Notes: generated from the letters alone by a model not told the origin. A stretch of 35,889 nt of DNA from Oligoflexia bacterium (GCA_014376785.1 JACMQW010000031.1:1-35889), one strand, 5' to 3'. Numbered from the stretch's first letter, positions 1-7,277 are shown. Program-made: numbers and translations.

Positions 1-1125
1 CCGTTTCGTTCCCTGTTTTTAAACGGCGTAAAATGCATCATCGCGCCTCTTATTTTCGCATCGATCGTTTGCGGAATTTCCTCTGCTGGGAGTGTTTCAA
101 GCCTCGGGCGTACGGGGCTCCGCGCGATTGTGTGGTTTGAGATTGCGACGACGGCAGCGCTCGCGATCGGTCTCTTTTTTGTGAATGTGCTTCGGCCGGG
201 GGATGGTCTCTCCATCGGTCATGAGATGAGTGAGCAGATTTCGAAGGCGGCCGAAACGAAAATGTCGTTTGGGGGATTCATCGAGCACCTCCTCCCGACG
301 AACTTCGCCGAAGCGATCGTAAAAGGGGATGTGCTCCAAGTCGTGCTCTTCTCGGTGATTTTCGGGCTGGCCGTTTTACTTGCGGGCGAAAAAGGAAAAC
401 CGGTTCTACGCTTTTGTGAGGGATTGAACGAAGTGATGTTCAAGTTCACGAGCATCGTGATGGCCATGGCTCCGATCGGAGTGGGGGCCGCGATGGCCGG
501 CGCAGTGGCCGAGCACGGAGTGAAAGTGCTGCTGCCGATGGCGAAGTTGGTGGGTAGTCTCTACTTAGCCCTCTTTGTTTTTCTAATGCTCGTGATGGTT
601 CCAGCGCTTCTTTACGCGCGTGTAAAGGTGGGTGCGTTTCTCCGGGAACTCCGGCCGACCATCTTGCTTGCATTCGCGACCACCTCGAGCGAATCCGCTT
701 ATCCGGGTGCCCTTCAGTCGTTAGAAAAAATGGGAGTTTCAAAGCGGATTTCAAGCTTCGTGCTCCCGCTCGGTTACAGCTTTAATCTCGATGGGTCCAC
801 GCTTTACCTTGCAGTGGCGGCGATCTTCATCGCCCAAGCCGCGCATGTCGAACTCACGCTGGGAACCCAGCTGACGATGATGCTGACCCTCATGCTGACC
901 ACTAAGGGAGTTGCGGCAGTCCCTCGCGCATCTTTGGTCGTGCTTTCTGGAACGCTGACTGCGTTTGGATTACCACTCGAAGGAATCGCCCTGATCATCG
1001 GCGTCGACGAATTTATGGATATGGCCCGCACGGCGGTGAATCTGTTCGGAAACTGTGTGGCGACCACGGTCGTGTCTAAATGGGAGGGCGAAGCCCTTTC
1101 ACCAGAGTTTCAACACACCGCTTGA
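1..1125 (+). CDS. Dicarboxylate/amino acid:cation symporter (DAACS), 5'-truncated
   Basis: Inner-membrane carrier that imports dicarboxylates or acidic amino acids with Na+ or H+. The frame is open from base 1, so the N-terminus lies outside the window; the ATG at 130 is internal, because the upstream codons already give the family segment APLIFASIVCGISSAGS. Family landmarks follow in order: TTSSESAYPGAL (the serine-rich re-entrant loop), GYSFNLDGSTLYLAVAAIF, TTKGVAAVPRASLVVL, and the substrate-binding helix FMDMARTAVNLFGNCVATTVV. Several hydrophobic segments lie between these. It ends in TGA 4 nt before the convergent exbD stop, with no visible terminator. GltP, GltT and DctA are all possible; the substrate cannot be told from sequence. 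Confidence 0.93.
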   Translation, partial: PFRSLFLNGVKCIIAPLIFASIVCGISSAGSVSSLGRTGLRAIVWFEIATTAALAIGLFFVNVLRPGDGLSIGHEMSEQISKAAETKMSFGGFIEHLLPTNFAEAIVKGDVLQVVLFSVIFGLAVLLAGEKGKPVLRFCEGLNEVMFKFTSIVMAMAPIGVGAAMAGAVAEHGVKVLLPMAKLVGSLYLALFVFLMLVMVPALLYARVKVGAFLRELRPTILLAFATTSSESAYPGALQSLEKMGVSKRISSFVLPLGYSFNLDGSTLYLAVAAIFIAQAAHVELTLGTQLTMMLTLMLTTKGVAAVPRASLVVLSGTLTAFGLPLEGIALIIGVDEFMDMARTAVNLFGNCVATTVVSKWEGEALSPEFQHTA

Positions 1126-1129
1126 GCCG

Positions 1130-1564
1130 CTAGTTTTTCTTCGGCGCCGTGACAGGTTTTGATTCGACGTTAAGGGCGAATCGAACCAGACCGGCCACGC
1201 GAAGAGAATCCATCAGCTGAATGACCGTTCCATGGGGAGTGGATTGGTCGGCGCTGATGATGGCCGTTTCTTCTTTGATTCCTTGACCGAGTGTTTTTAA
1301 TTTCGCAGTGAGGGCTTCGGTGCCCATGAGTTCACCATTCCAGTAGACTTTTCCATCCGCGCTGACGGTGAAATTCAGCGGGCTCTTTTTGCCCACATCT
1401 TCGCCAGAGCGGGCTTTAGGGAGCTGCACTTTAATGGCGGATTGGTAAATGACCGGCGCGGTCATGAGAAAGATGACGAGCAAAACCAGCACGACATCGA
1501 CGAGAGGAGTGACGTTAATTCCGGAAATGACGTCGTCGTCCCCTCCGCCGAAAGTTCCCGCCAT
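1130..1564 (-). CDS. exbD: ExbD/TolR family biopolymer transport protein
   Basis: Partner of the ExbB/TolQ channel. It couples the proton-motive force to outer-membrane transport (TonB) or envelope constriction (TolA). The 144 aa protein has a short cytoplasmic N-terminus, one transmembrane helix (about residues 17-35, GINVTPLVDVVLVLLVIFLM) carrying the conserved proton-relay Asp at residue 23, then a periplasmic domain of about 100 residues. Length and layout are typical. The start codon shares its A with the exbB stop (TAATG), so the two are translationally coupled. No tonB, tolA or tolB is in the window, so a TonB, Tol or gliding role cannot be separated. Confidence 0.9.
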   Translation of the reverse strand: MAGTFGGGDDDVISGINVTPLVDVVLVLLVIFLMTAPVIYQSAIKVQLPKARSGEDVGKKSPLNFTVSADGKVYWNGELMGTEALTAKLKTLGQGIKEETAIISADQSTPHGTVIQLMDSLRVAGLVRFALNVESKPVTAPKKN

Positions 1565-2226
1565 TAGTGGTTCCCTGCCTGACCTGCGATTTTACCGACG
1601 AGGAAACACTTGAGTGCCTCGGCTTGGGAGAGGGCTGCCTTCGTGCGTCTTTGAAACAGGTTAAATCCAACCACTGCCGGGATCGCGACGAGAATTCCGA
1701 CTGCGGTCGCGACTAAGGCGTCGGCGACTCCCGCAGTGACTCCAGAAGCGCCTGCGCCGCCGGCTGCGTTCAGAGACAGGTCATTGAACGCTTTGATGAT
1801 CCCAAGCACCGTGCCGAAGAGGCCGACGAACGGAGCGTTGTTTCCGATGGTTGCCAGAAGGGAGAGAGACCGTTCCCATTTCACGCGCGCACGGACGACG
1901 TGATCTTGAGCGAGCTCATTTAGAATTTCTGGACTTCCTTTTCTCTCCGATAAAAGCGCCACGGCCATTGCGGACTCGAGATCGGGTTTGTCCATTGGCT
2001 GGGAGTGATTTCTAGATTTCGCGATGGTCAGGGCACGGTCCCATTCTCCGGAGCTCACTGCATCTCTGAGATTTTTTCTAAAATCTTCGATTCCCTTGAG
2101 GGCGGAACGATAGAAAAAATTCCGTTCGAAGAGGATGGATACCGAAAACAACGAAAGCAGAACCAAAAGATAAAGCACCCATTCGGCGCCCATCAACGAA
2201 AGACCTAAAAAGAGATTTCCAAGCAT
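1564..2226 (-). CDS. exbB: ExbB/TolQ/MotA-type proton channel
   Basis: Pentameric inner-membrane proton channel subunit that works with ExbD. There is an N-terminal hydrophobic segment (GAEWVLYLLVLLSLFSVSILF), a cytoplasmic loop of about 100 residues, and then the conserved pair of helices, with LLATIGNNAPFVGLFGTVLGII and ALVATAVGILVAIPAVVGF as the family signature. I chose the ATG at 2226 (220 aa) because it places the first hydrophobic helix near the N-terminus. A TTG at 2268 would add 14 polar residues, and neither start has a convincing Shine-Dalgarno. It lies directly upstream of exbD with a 1-nt overlap and is divergent from kamA. Confidence 0.9.
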   Translation of the reverse strand: MLGNLFLGLSLMGAEWVLYLLVLLSLFSVSILFERNFFYRSALKGIEDFRKNLRDAVSSGEWDRALTIAKSRNHSQPMDKPDLESAMAVALLSERKGSPEILNELAQDHVVRARVKWERSLSLLATIGNNAPFVGLFGTVLGIIKAFNDLSLNAAGGAGASGVTAGVADALVATAVGILVAIPAVVGFNLFQRRTKAALSQAEALKCFLVGKIAGQAGNH

Positions 2227-2363
2227 AGTATAGAAAAGGGTAGCACTCCCTTTCGGACATCGATACAAAGACGCATCGCGTAAATGAGGGCATTTACACC
2301 GCCTCGATAATCTGGCAGCCTCAGGGAACCGTCCATCTGTTTTTCATCCAGAGGTATTGCGTT

Positions 2364-3515
2364 ATGGCTTATACGATCGTCACTAAAAACACGGTTCGCG
2401 ACCGCTTTCTTCCTGCCCCTCGGCCCGATGTCTGGAAGGGCGTCGAAGACAAGGATTGGAACAACTGGATCTGGCAGCAGCAGAAGCGAGTGAAGTCGTT
2501 TGAGCAGCTCGAAAAAGTAGTGAATGTGACCGAAGATGAGCGAACCGCGTTCGCAAAATCAAACGAGATGTTTAACATGGGGATCACCCCGTATTACGCG
2601 TCCCTGATGGATCCGAATGATCCGAACTGCCCGATTCGTTTACAGTCCGTTCCTTCAATCGGGGAACTTAGTGTTCGAGACATCGATCTGGAAGACCCAC
2701 TCGGCGAAGAAAAAGACATGCCAGTCCCTGGGATTACCCACCGTTATCCTGACCGCGTGCTCTTTTACACCACTCATAATTGCCCGGTTTTCTGTCGGCA
2801 TTGCACGCGAAAGCGAAAAGTTTCCGATCCTTCCTCGGCGGCCGCGAACAAACAATTAGAAGACGGTTTGAATTACATCGAAACGCACAAAGAAGTGCGG
2901 GATGTGATCATTTCCGGAGGCGATCCGCTTTCAAACTCGGACGATCGGTTAGAGTACATTCTCTCAAGACTCCGCGCGATGGAGCACATCCAAGTCTTTC
3001 GTATAGGAACCCGAAACTTAGTCACGCTCCCTCAGCGGATTACGGATTCTTTTGCGCAGATGCTGACAAAATACCACCCGGTATTTGTGCACACGCACTT
3101 CAATCACCCAAAGGAGTGTACCCAAGAAGCGTTCGATGCGGTCGCGCGACTCGCAAACGCAGGCTGCGTGGTGAATAACCAGATGGTTCTTTTGAAAGGC
3201 GTAAACGACGATCCAAAACTCGTGATGGAGTTAAACCATAAACTCCTCATGATGCGCGTCCGGCCTTATTATATTTTCCAGTGCGATATGGCTCAGGGAA
3301 TTTCCCACTTTCGCACTCCTGTCGAGAAGGGTCTCGAGATTATCGAGAGCCTTCGCGGTTGGACTTCTGGAATGGCCGTTCCTCATTACGTGATCGACGG
3401 TCCCGGGGGGGGCGGGAAGATTCCTCTCATTCCGAACTACGTGAAGAGTCACGAAGGGAAGAAGTGGACGCTTCGAAATTATAAAAACGACACGTTCGTT
3501 TACGAAGAGCCTTAG
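2364..3515 (+). CDS. kamA: Lysine 2,3-aminomutase (radical SAM, PLP)
   Basis: Converts L-alpha-lysine to L-beta-lysine using S-adenosylmethionine, a [4Fe-4S] cluster and PLP. The cluster motif CxxxCxxC is at C140, C144 and C147. The PLP lysine is K352 in GPGGGGK. The aspartates that bind the substrate epsilon-amino group in characterised lysine 2,3-aminomutase match D308 (FQCDMAQG) and D345 (VIDGPGGGG). All these positions are offset by the same 15 residues from the clostridial enzyme numbering I recall, which favours lysine over glutamate as substrate. The start is supported by AGAGGT at 2350-2355, 8 nt upstream. No epmA, efp or ablB gene is nearby, so the use of beta-lysine (EF-P modification, osmolyte or catabolism) is open. 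Confidence 0.93.
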   Translation: MAYTIVTKNTVRDRFLPAPRPDVWKGVEDKDWNNWIWQQQKRVKSFEQLEKVVNVTEDERTAFAKSNEMFNMGITPYYASLMDPNDPNCPIRLQSVPSIGELSVRDIDLEDPLGEEKDMPVPGITHRYPDRVLFYTTHNCPVFCRHCTRKRKVSDPSSAAANKQLEDGLNYIETHKEVRDVIISGGDPLSNSDDRLEYILSRLRAMEHIQVFRIGTRNLVTLPQRITDSFAQMLTKYHPVFVHTHFNHPKECTQEAFDAVARLANAGCVVNNQMVLLKGVNDDPKLVMELNHKLLMMRVRPYYIFQCDMAQGISHFRTPVEKGLEIIESLRGWTSGMAVPHYVIDGPGGGGKIPLIPNYVKSHEGKKWTLRNYKNDTFVYEEP

Positions 3516-3604
3516 GTCGCTCGAGATCCGCACGTCTCTAGAATTATGCGGCTCCCACAATGGTAATGGCTGGCGAAAAGTTTTAAAAAGCTCAGAATGA
3601 GGAA

Positions 3605-4081
3605 ATGCTCTTGTTCGAGATTCGCTTTTATTTTTTTAGAGTGAGATCCATTTTCTGGGTTCTCTCTCTCTTCTTCATATCTAGTTGTGCTTCATTGCCG
3701 GATCCGAAATACACGGCCTTTGAGTTTCCCGAAGATGCCGTGTTCATCGACACCAAGCCCGCGCAGAAATATAAGGTATTGGGTCCCGTGCGCGTGCGGG
3801 TTCGGTACAGTTCTTTGAACGCAGAGAGAGAGGAGCAAGACCTCTGTAAAAACTATTTCAATAAAGGCGCGCGCGACCTTCTGAAGAGAGCCCGTCGAGA
3901 TTTGAAAGCAGATGCCGTCATCAATGTGCGATCGGTCGTTTATTACATGGATGGTAAGTCGAAATCATTCACCACCGCCGAATGTTCGGATGATGGGGGT
4001 GAAGGCCAGATTCTCATGGAAGGAAAGGCGATCCGTTATTTTTCTAAATCGAAGAAATCGTTTTCTCCGTCGGCGCCTTAG
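3605..4081 (+). CDS. Putative lipoprotein, unknown function
   Basis: The N-terminus is a hydrophobic segment (IFWVLSLFFISS) ending in a lipobox with Cys28, so the mature protein should be lipid-anchored and face the periplasm. The remaining roughly 130 residues contain KYKVLGPVRVRVRY and a RARRDLKADAVINVRSVVYY stretch. The latter recalls the small heavy-metal-binding/YbjQ-like or DUF4156-like lipoprotein folds, but I cannot assign it firmly. The first ATG lies only 1-2 nt from a GAGGA motif; TTG at 3611, 7 nt from it, or GTG at 3641 just before the hydrophobic helix may be the true start. Its TAG overlaps the stop of the convergent dehydrogenase pseudogene by 4 nt. Confidence 0.75.
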   Translation: MLLFEIRFYFFRVRSIFWVLSLFFISSCASLPDPKYTAFEFPEDAVFIDTKPAQKYKVLGPVRVRVRYSSLNAEREEQDLCKNYFNKGARDLLKRARRDLKADAVINVRSVVYYMDGKSKSFTTAECSDDGGEGQILMEGKAIRYFSKSKKSFSPSAP

Positions 4082-5058
4082 GGCGTGATCGGTGTGAGTG
4101 GCGCACGTCCTTCAAATACCGCCTGGATATTCTCGGCCGCTAACTCGCCCATCGCATTCCGAGTTTCCAGGGTTGCGCTTCCCATATTCGGAGTGAGAAA
4201 CACGTTTGGAAAGTCGAAGAGGCGACGGTTAAATTCGGGTTCGCGCTCAAAGACGTCGAGTCCTGCACCGAAGAGTCGGCCCGCTTCCAGCGCTTCACTG
4301 AGAGCGCTCTCATCGACTAGACTTCCGCGCGCAACGTTTACGAAAATCGCGCCCTGCTTTAGCAGCGCAAAAGTCTCACGATTCATCATATGTTTCGTTT
4401 CAGGAGTGCCCGGTGCGTGCAATGACAAGACGTCGCAGAGGGGCAGCATGTCCTCGATTTTCGGGTAAAAAACGGCGTCTTTCTCTCATTCGGGCGAGAG
4501 TCGGTGCCGATTTGAATAGAGAATTCGCATCCCGAATGCGCGGGCCCGCTCCGCCACCGCCCGACCGATGTCCCCCATACCGAAAATTCCTAAAGTTTTT
4601 CCGCGTAGATTCACTCCGAGCATCTCACCTTGCCCAAATCTCTTCGGCCAACCTGCCTCCATGATGCCTCAGTACTCCCGTGCGCGACGGCTCACATTCA
4701 AGAGCAATAGGAAGCCTAGGTTTGCGGTGTCTTCCGATAGGACGGAGGGAGTATTCGTCAGTATGATTCCGCGTGCTTTGGCTGAGGGGCGATCGGGGTG
4801 ATCGAATCCAACGGACGATGTCGCTATCACCTTCACTGACGAAGGAAGGGCAGAAATTTTTTCTCCGCCAAGCCGGTGTTCGGTGCTGACCATCAGTCCA
4901 TAAGCCTGGTGCTCAACCGCTAGCTGTAAGATCTCCGCGGTGCTGAGCGATGTCCCGCTCGAATCGATCAGACGAAATTTCTCCTTTAAGTTGCGCAGCA
5001 CCTCCGAGGGAGGGGAGAAGGCAAGGATGACCACCGCTTTAGACTTCGGAATAGACAT
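4078..5058 (-). pseudogene. D-2-hydroxyacid dehydrogenase with two in-frame UGA codons
   Basis: One continuous minus-strand frame encodes a GyaR/SerA-like NAD(P)-dependent 2-hydroxyacid dehydrogenase of about 326 codons, the usual family size. It is interrupted by TGA at 4669-4671 and TGA at 4483-4485 without any frameshift. Family motifs run through both interruptions: KVIATSSVGFDH, then (after the first UGA) [20 protein letters not shown], then (after the second) NVARGSLVDESAL with the catalytic Arg, and GAGLDVFEREPE. The catalytic His of the usual PHxGS motif is Asn here (LTPNMGSAT). Both UGAs are one C-to-T step from CGA (Arg). A decaying gene is the simplest reading; a sequencing error is possible. 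The start at 5058 (ATG) or 5085 is uncertain. Confidence 0.8.
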
Positions 5059-5096
5059 GCTCGGAGCGTCTTCTTTTCCGGGCATACTGAAAAGAG

Positions 5097-5134
5097 GAAA
5101 GCCCCGAAAGGCGCGAACGCATTCCGGGGCTTTC
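5097..5134 (-). terminator. Hairpin, likely intrinsic terminator of the small secreted gene
   Basis: Perfect 10-bp inverted repeat GAAAGCCCCG / CGGGGCTTTC with an 18-nt loop. On the minus strand it is followed by a pyrimidine-rich tail, CTCTTTTC. It lies after the 5295-5582 gene and just before the dehydrogenase pseudogene, so it could end the first transcript or act as a leader hairpin for the second. The tail is not a pure U-run, so the strength is uncertain. Confidence 0.55.
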
Positions 5135-5140
5135 AGAGAG

Positions 5141-5184
5141 CTGATCCATCTTCTGGGATGTGAGTGGGATAGAAGATGAATCAG
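5141..5184 (-). repeat. 14-bp inverted repeat (stem-loop) beside the terminator
   Basis: Arms 5141-5154 (CTGATCCATCTTCT) and 5171-5184 pair over 14 bp around a 16-nt loop. In the minus-strand RNA the single mismatch becomes a G-U wobble, so the stem is continuous there and not on the plus strand. It lies 6 nt from the 5097-5134 hairpin, giving two stem-loops in tandem. The rest of the 5059-5294 stretch holds no gene I can support. It could be a 3' stabilising structure or a mobile repeat. Confidence 0.55.
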
Positions 5185-5294
5185 ATCAACAATGTAAGAT
5201 TCAAATCTTGTGTGGAGTGAATGAATCAAATCAGTAAAGGACGGATTACGCGGAAAGTGAGCGACCAACCTCCCGCGTTTTCAATGGGATAGGA

Positions 5295-5582
5295 TCAATC
5301 CACTTTGTCTTTTAACTTTTCTGCTCCCGCTTTGGTGCTATCCATCGCGTTGTTTGCTCCGTCTTTCATATCTTCCGTGGTGCTGTGGTTGCCCGTCGCA
5401 TCGCGAACTTTCTTCTTACCTTTACGCATGTGCTTCTTAGCCGTCACTTTCGTGTCGCGAGCTTCGGATCCTATTTTTTCGCCCGTTGATTCTTCTGCGA
5501 TTGCAGAGCCAAGGGAGCTCACTGCAAGACCAGCGACGATGATTCCAAGGATTTTCGAAGTCAGTAAATTTTGCTTTTTCAT
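5295..5582 (-). CDS. Small secreted Lys/Ala-rich protein, unknown
   Basis: 95 aa. The N-terminus is a classical signal peptide (MKKQN, then the hydrophobic ILGIIVAGLAVSSLGSAIA, cleavage likely after residue 29). The mature part of about 66 residues is very hydrophilic and rich in Lys, Ala, Asp and Thr, with no Cys and almost no large hydrophobic residues. It contains the blocks KKHMRKGKKKVRDATG and AMDSTKAGAEKLKDKVD. It resembles LEA-like or CsbD/YtxH-like stress proteins in composition only; I do not recognise a family. A near-consensus sigma54 promoter places the predicted transcript start 2-4 nt before the ATG, and there is no Shine-Dalgarno. Expression is therefore probably activator-dependent and the mRNA nearly leaderless. 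Confidence 0.75.
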   Translation of the reverse strand: MKKQNLLTSKILGIIVAGLAVSSLGSAIAEESTGEKIGSEARDTKVTAKKHMRKGKKKVRDATGNHSTTEDMKDGANNAMDSTKAGAEKLKDKVD

Positions 5583-5595
5583 GAGTATTCGTTAG

Positions 5596-5611
5596 AGCAA
5601 TTCTGGTGCCA
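5596..5611 (-). promoter_or_regulatory. Sigma54 (-24/-12) promoter for the small secreted gene
   Basis: The minus strand reads TGGCACCAGAATTGCT. This matches the sigma54 consensus TGGCACG-N4-TTGCW at all key positions except one, with the required 10 nt between GG and GC. The predicted start is near 5585, against an ATG at 5582. Upstream partial inverted repeats at 5639-5655 (GCTGA-N7-TCAGC) and 5666-5676 (AATG-N3-CATT) could be activator sites, but they are short. Confidence 0.72.
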
Positions 5612-5706
5612 GCGATTCAGGGGAATATCGCCACAAATGCTGAGAATGGTTCAGCTTTTTCGGCGAATGCGTCATTTTTTAGCCGATGTCTTTCTTGAAT
5701 TTGAAC

Positions 5707-5742
5707 AAAAAAAGCCCCCAAGGAAAATCCTCGGAGGCTTTT
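5707..5742 (-). terminator. Rho-independent terminator of the ribosomal protein operon
   Basis: In the minus-strand RNA, AAAAGCCUCCGAGGA pairs with UCCUUGGGGGCUUUU across a 3-nt loop: a 15-bp stem with two G-U pairs, followed directly by a run of U. It starts 18 nt after the L32 stop codon, so it ends the six-gene ribosomal operon and separates it from the sigma54-driven gene. Confidence 0.88.
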
Positions 5743-5759
5743 CGTTCTAAAAACGAAGA

Positions 5760-5972
5760 TTACTTCGCGTTATTGGTTGCGGCTTTACGGGCAGCTTTCG
5801 CTGCTGTTCGGGCTTCCACATACTGAGCAACGTTTTCCAACGTAACGGTATGGGTACGCACGAGAGCGCCGTCAAGGCCGGTGGTGTAAGCCACTGGGTC
5901 GATTTGATAGGCGCACGAGTGGCGACGCATGTTGCGGCGGCTGCGGCTGATTTTTTTCTTAGGAACTGCCAT
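5760..5972 (-). CDS. rpmF: Ribosomal protein bL32, zinc-free form
   Basis: Large-subunit protein near the peptidyl-transferase region. The N-terminus, MAVPKKKISRSRRNMRRH, is the bL32 signature. The usual zinc ribbon (two CxxC pairs) is absent: the only Cys is residue 20, and the rest has become an Ala/Lys-rich tail. This fits the C-minus class of bL32 that functions without zinc. At 70 aa it is slightly longer than the typical zinc form. The start is supported by AGGTGA about 7 nt upstream. It is the last gene of the operon, 20 nt after rpsN, and is followed by a strong terminator. Confidence 0.88.
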   Translation of the reverse strand: MAVPKKKISRSRRNMRRHSCAYQIDPVAYTTGLDGALVRTHTVTLENVAQYVEARTAAKAARKAATNNAK

Positions 5973-5992
5973 TTTATTTCACCTACTCCTTA

Positions 5993-6298
5993 TTACCAGG
6001 ACGATTTCGTCACGCCGGGAATCATTCCCGTTAGAGCCAACTCCCGAAATTTAATTCGGCAAAGGCCGAACTTACGGAGGTAAGCGCGTGGGCGACCCGT
6101 CAGGGCGCATCGGTTTCTGTAACGAACTTTAGCTGAATTGCGTGGAAGCTTTTGGAGCTTCTTTTGCGCAGTTTGACGATCTTCTTCCGAAGCGGTCAGG
6201 CTGTAAGCCGTTGCTTTGAGTTCTTCACGCACCTTGCGGTAGCGCTCGGACATCTCTTTTTTCTTGTTGTTCTGATTGACCTTGGAAAGGGTTGCCAT
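5993..6298 (-). CDS. rpsN: Ribosomal protein uS14, long zinc-free form
   Basis: Small-subunit head protein. At 101 aa it matches the long E. coli-like uS14 rather than the 61-aa zinc-binding form. The C-terminal half [27 protein letters not shown] is the S14 signature, and the sequence ends [11 protein letters not shown], as long-form S14s do. The two Cys are isolated, with no CxxC. The start is supported by GAGGAAG about 8 nt upstream. It lies between L31 and L32 genes that also lack zinc ligands, which fits a coordinated zinc-independent set. Confidence 0.95.
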   Translation of the reverse strand: MATLSKVNQNNKKKEMSERYRKVREELKATAYSLTASEEDRQTAQKKLQKLPRNSAKVRYRNRCALTGRPRAYLRKFGLCRIKFRELALTGMIPGVTKSSW

Positions 6299-6316
6299 AG
6301 TTGATTCTTCCTCGCC

Positions 6317-6556
6317 TTATTTCTTGTAACGGCGGTTGAACTTCTCGATGCGGCCCGCGGTGTCCATGATGCGCTCTTGGCCCGTGTAGAACGGGTGAGA
6401 CTTCGAGGAAACTTCGACCTTCAAGACAGGATACTGTTTTCCTTCGAATTCGATCGTTTCCGTCGGAACTCGGGTGGAGCGAGTCAGGAAAGTGAATCCG
6501 CTCGACATATCCTTGATGGCGATTTCTTTGTACTCGGGATGAATAGCTTGTTTCAT
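6317..6556 (-). CDS. rpmE2: Ribosomal protein bL31, type B (zinc-free)
   Basis: 79 aa and no Cys at all. The starting block [20 protein letters not shown], and the later [30 protein letters not shown], are typical of type B L31 (YkgM/YtiA class). This class replaces the zinc-carrying L31 during zinc limitation and frees zinc. The start has a good ribosome binding site, AAGGAAGGA. In other bacteria rpmE2 is a classic Zur target, and the divergent zur-like gene about 1.4 kb upstream in this same locus supports that here. Confidence 0.95.
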   Translation of the reverse strand: MKQAIHPEYKEIAIKDMSSGFTFLTRSTRVPTETIEFEGKQYPVLKVEVSSKSHPFYTGQERIMDTAGRIEKFNRRYKK

Positions 6557-6570
6557 GTTCGAGTCCTTCC

Positions 6571-6978
6571 TTATCTCATTGCCGTGTGGCGATCAGAGAT
6601 CGGCAGCAGGGCAAGTTGACGAGCGCGTTTGATTTCGCCTTGAAGCACGCGTTGTTGTTTACGATTTAAACGGTTCACACGTGAAGGAACGATCCGTCCG
6701 CCTTCAGCAATGAAAGGGCGAAGGGTTTCGATGTCCTTGTAGTCGACGATGAGGTCCAAAGGAGGACGCTCACGACGGCGCCAAGATCCGCCGCCTTTAT
6801 CATCACGATCACCACCGCCGCGTCCGCCGCGCTCTTCGCGATCACCACCGCCGCGTCCGCCGCGCTCTTCGCGGTCTCCGCCGTAGTTTCCACCGCCGCC
6901 ACCACCGCTTGCGCGAGGGGCTGCCGTCTTTTTAGGACCCGTATCTTCTTTAGTAGTCAGTTTTCCGATTTTTTCCAT
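6571..6978 (-). CDS. rpsR: Ribosomal protein bS18, zinc-free, with RGG-repeat N-terminus
   Basis: The C-terminal 70 residues (from about 66) are S18: [27 protein letters not shown] and [25 protein letters not shown]. The CPFC-type zinc site found just before this in C-plus S18 is absent, and the whole protein has no Cys. Unusually, residues 20-60 form a Gly/Arg/Asp-rich extension with two exact copies and one diverged copy of an 11-residue unit ([11 protein letters not shown]). This is like the RGG domains of RNA-binding proteins and makes the protein 135 aa, versus about 75-90 in most bacteria. The start is supported by GAGGATA upstream. It lies between rpmB and rpmE2 in the operon. Confidence 0.93.
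   Translation of the reverse strand: MEKIGKLTTKEDTGPKKTAAPRASGGGGGGNYGGDREERGGRGGGDREERGGRGGGDRDDKGGGSWRRRERPPLDLIVDYKDIETLRPFIAEGGRIVPSRVNRLNRKQQRVLQGEIKRARQLALLPISDRHTAMR
6807..6872 (-). repeat. Two exact tandem 33-bp repeats inside rpsR
   Basis: Positions 6807-6839 and 6840-6872 are identical 33-mers, followed by a diverged partial copy on the plus-strand right side. The period is a multiple of 3, so each unit adds 11 residues (the RGG unit) to the S18 extension. Such an array can expand or contract in frame by slippage. Confidence 0.9.
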
Positions 6979-6992
6979 GGGCGTATCCTCGA

Positions 6993-7277
6993 TTACTTCT
7001 TCAACGCTTTGACGAGCTGTTTCTTCAGGTGCAGGAGTTTATCCGAGAGGCCTTCATCCTTTGAGAGGAGAAGAGCGCGGGAGAAACCACCTTGCTTATC
7101 GATCGTTTTGATCGCGTGCGTGGAGAGTTTAGCTGTGATGGTTTGTCCGAGTTCTTGAACCGTATATTTCTTACGTTTCAAGTTCGGAAGCCAACGCGTG
7201 CGGGTTTTAATGTTCGAGTGGCTGACGAGGTTACCCGTCGTCGGGCCTTTTCCAGTCATTTCGCAGTGACGAGACAT
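6993..7277 (-). CDS. rpmB: Ribosomal protein bL28, zinc-free form
   Basis: 94 aa. The start MSRHCEMTGKGPTTGNLVSHSN and the block RTRWLPNLKRKKY are the bL28 signature. The zinc-binding form carries CxxC at the N-terminus (CxxCGK); here only one Cys remains (CEMTGK), as in the E. coli C-minus protein. The C-terminal GFSRALLLSKDEGLSDKLLHLKKQLVKALKK extension is moderately longer than the E. coli protein. The start is supported by AAGGAG upstream. It is the second gene in the operon, 12 nt after rplX. Confidence 0.93.
   Translation of the reverse strand: MSRHCEMTGKGPTTGNLVSHSNIKTRTRWLPNLKRKKYTVQELGQTITAKLSTHAIKTIDKQGGFSRALLLSKDEGLSDKLLHLKKQLVKALKK

Noticed and set aside
446-754. 102-codon minus-strand frame inside the symporter gene
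   Set aside because: Shadow of a clearly coding plus-strand frame with family motifs.
2290-2303. Sigma54 promoter before exbB on the minus strand
   Set aside because: GG-N10-GC spacing is present, but the flanks (AGGCGG, ATGCC) match poorly, so this is likely chance.
4483-4671. UGA codons in the dehydrogenase as selenocysteine sites
   Set aside because: Neither position is a catalytic Cys in the family, no SECIS-like hairpin is evident after them, and both fit simple CGA-to-TGA change. Decay is the simpler reading.
5666-5676. Shared TGACGCAT element linking the two sigma54 promoters (also at 35412-35419)
   Set aside because: An 8-base match between two regions of about 100 nt each is likely by chance, and distances to the promoter differ (about 60 versus 111 nt).
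6807-6872. Tandem 33-bp repeats as a CRISPR array
   Set aside because: The units are directly adjacent with no spacers and lie in frame within rpsR.
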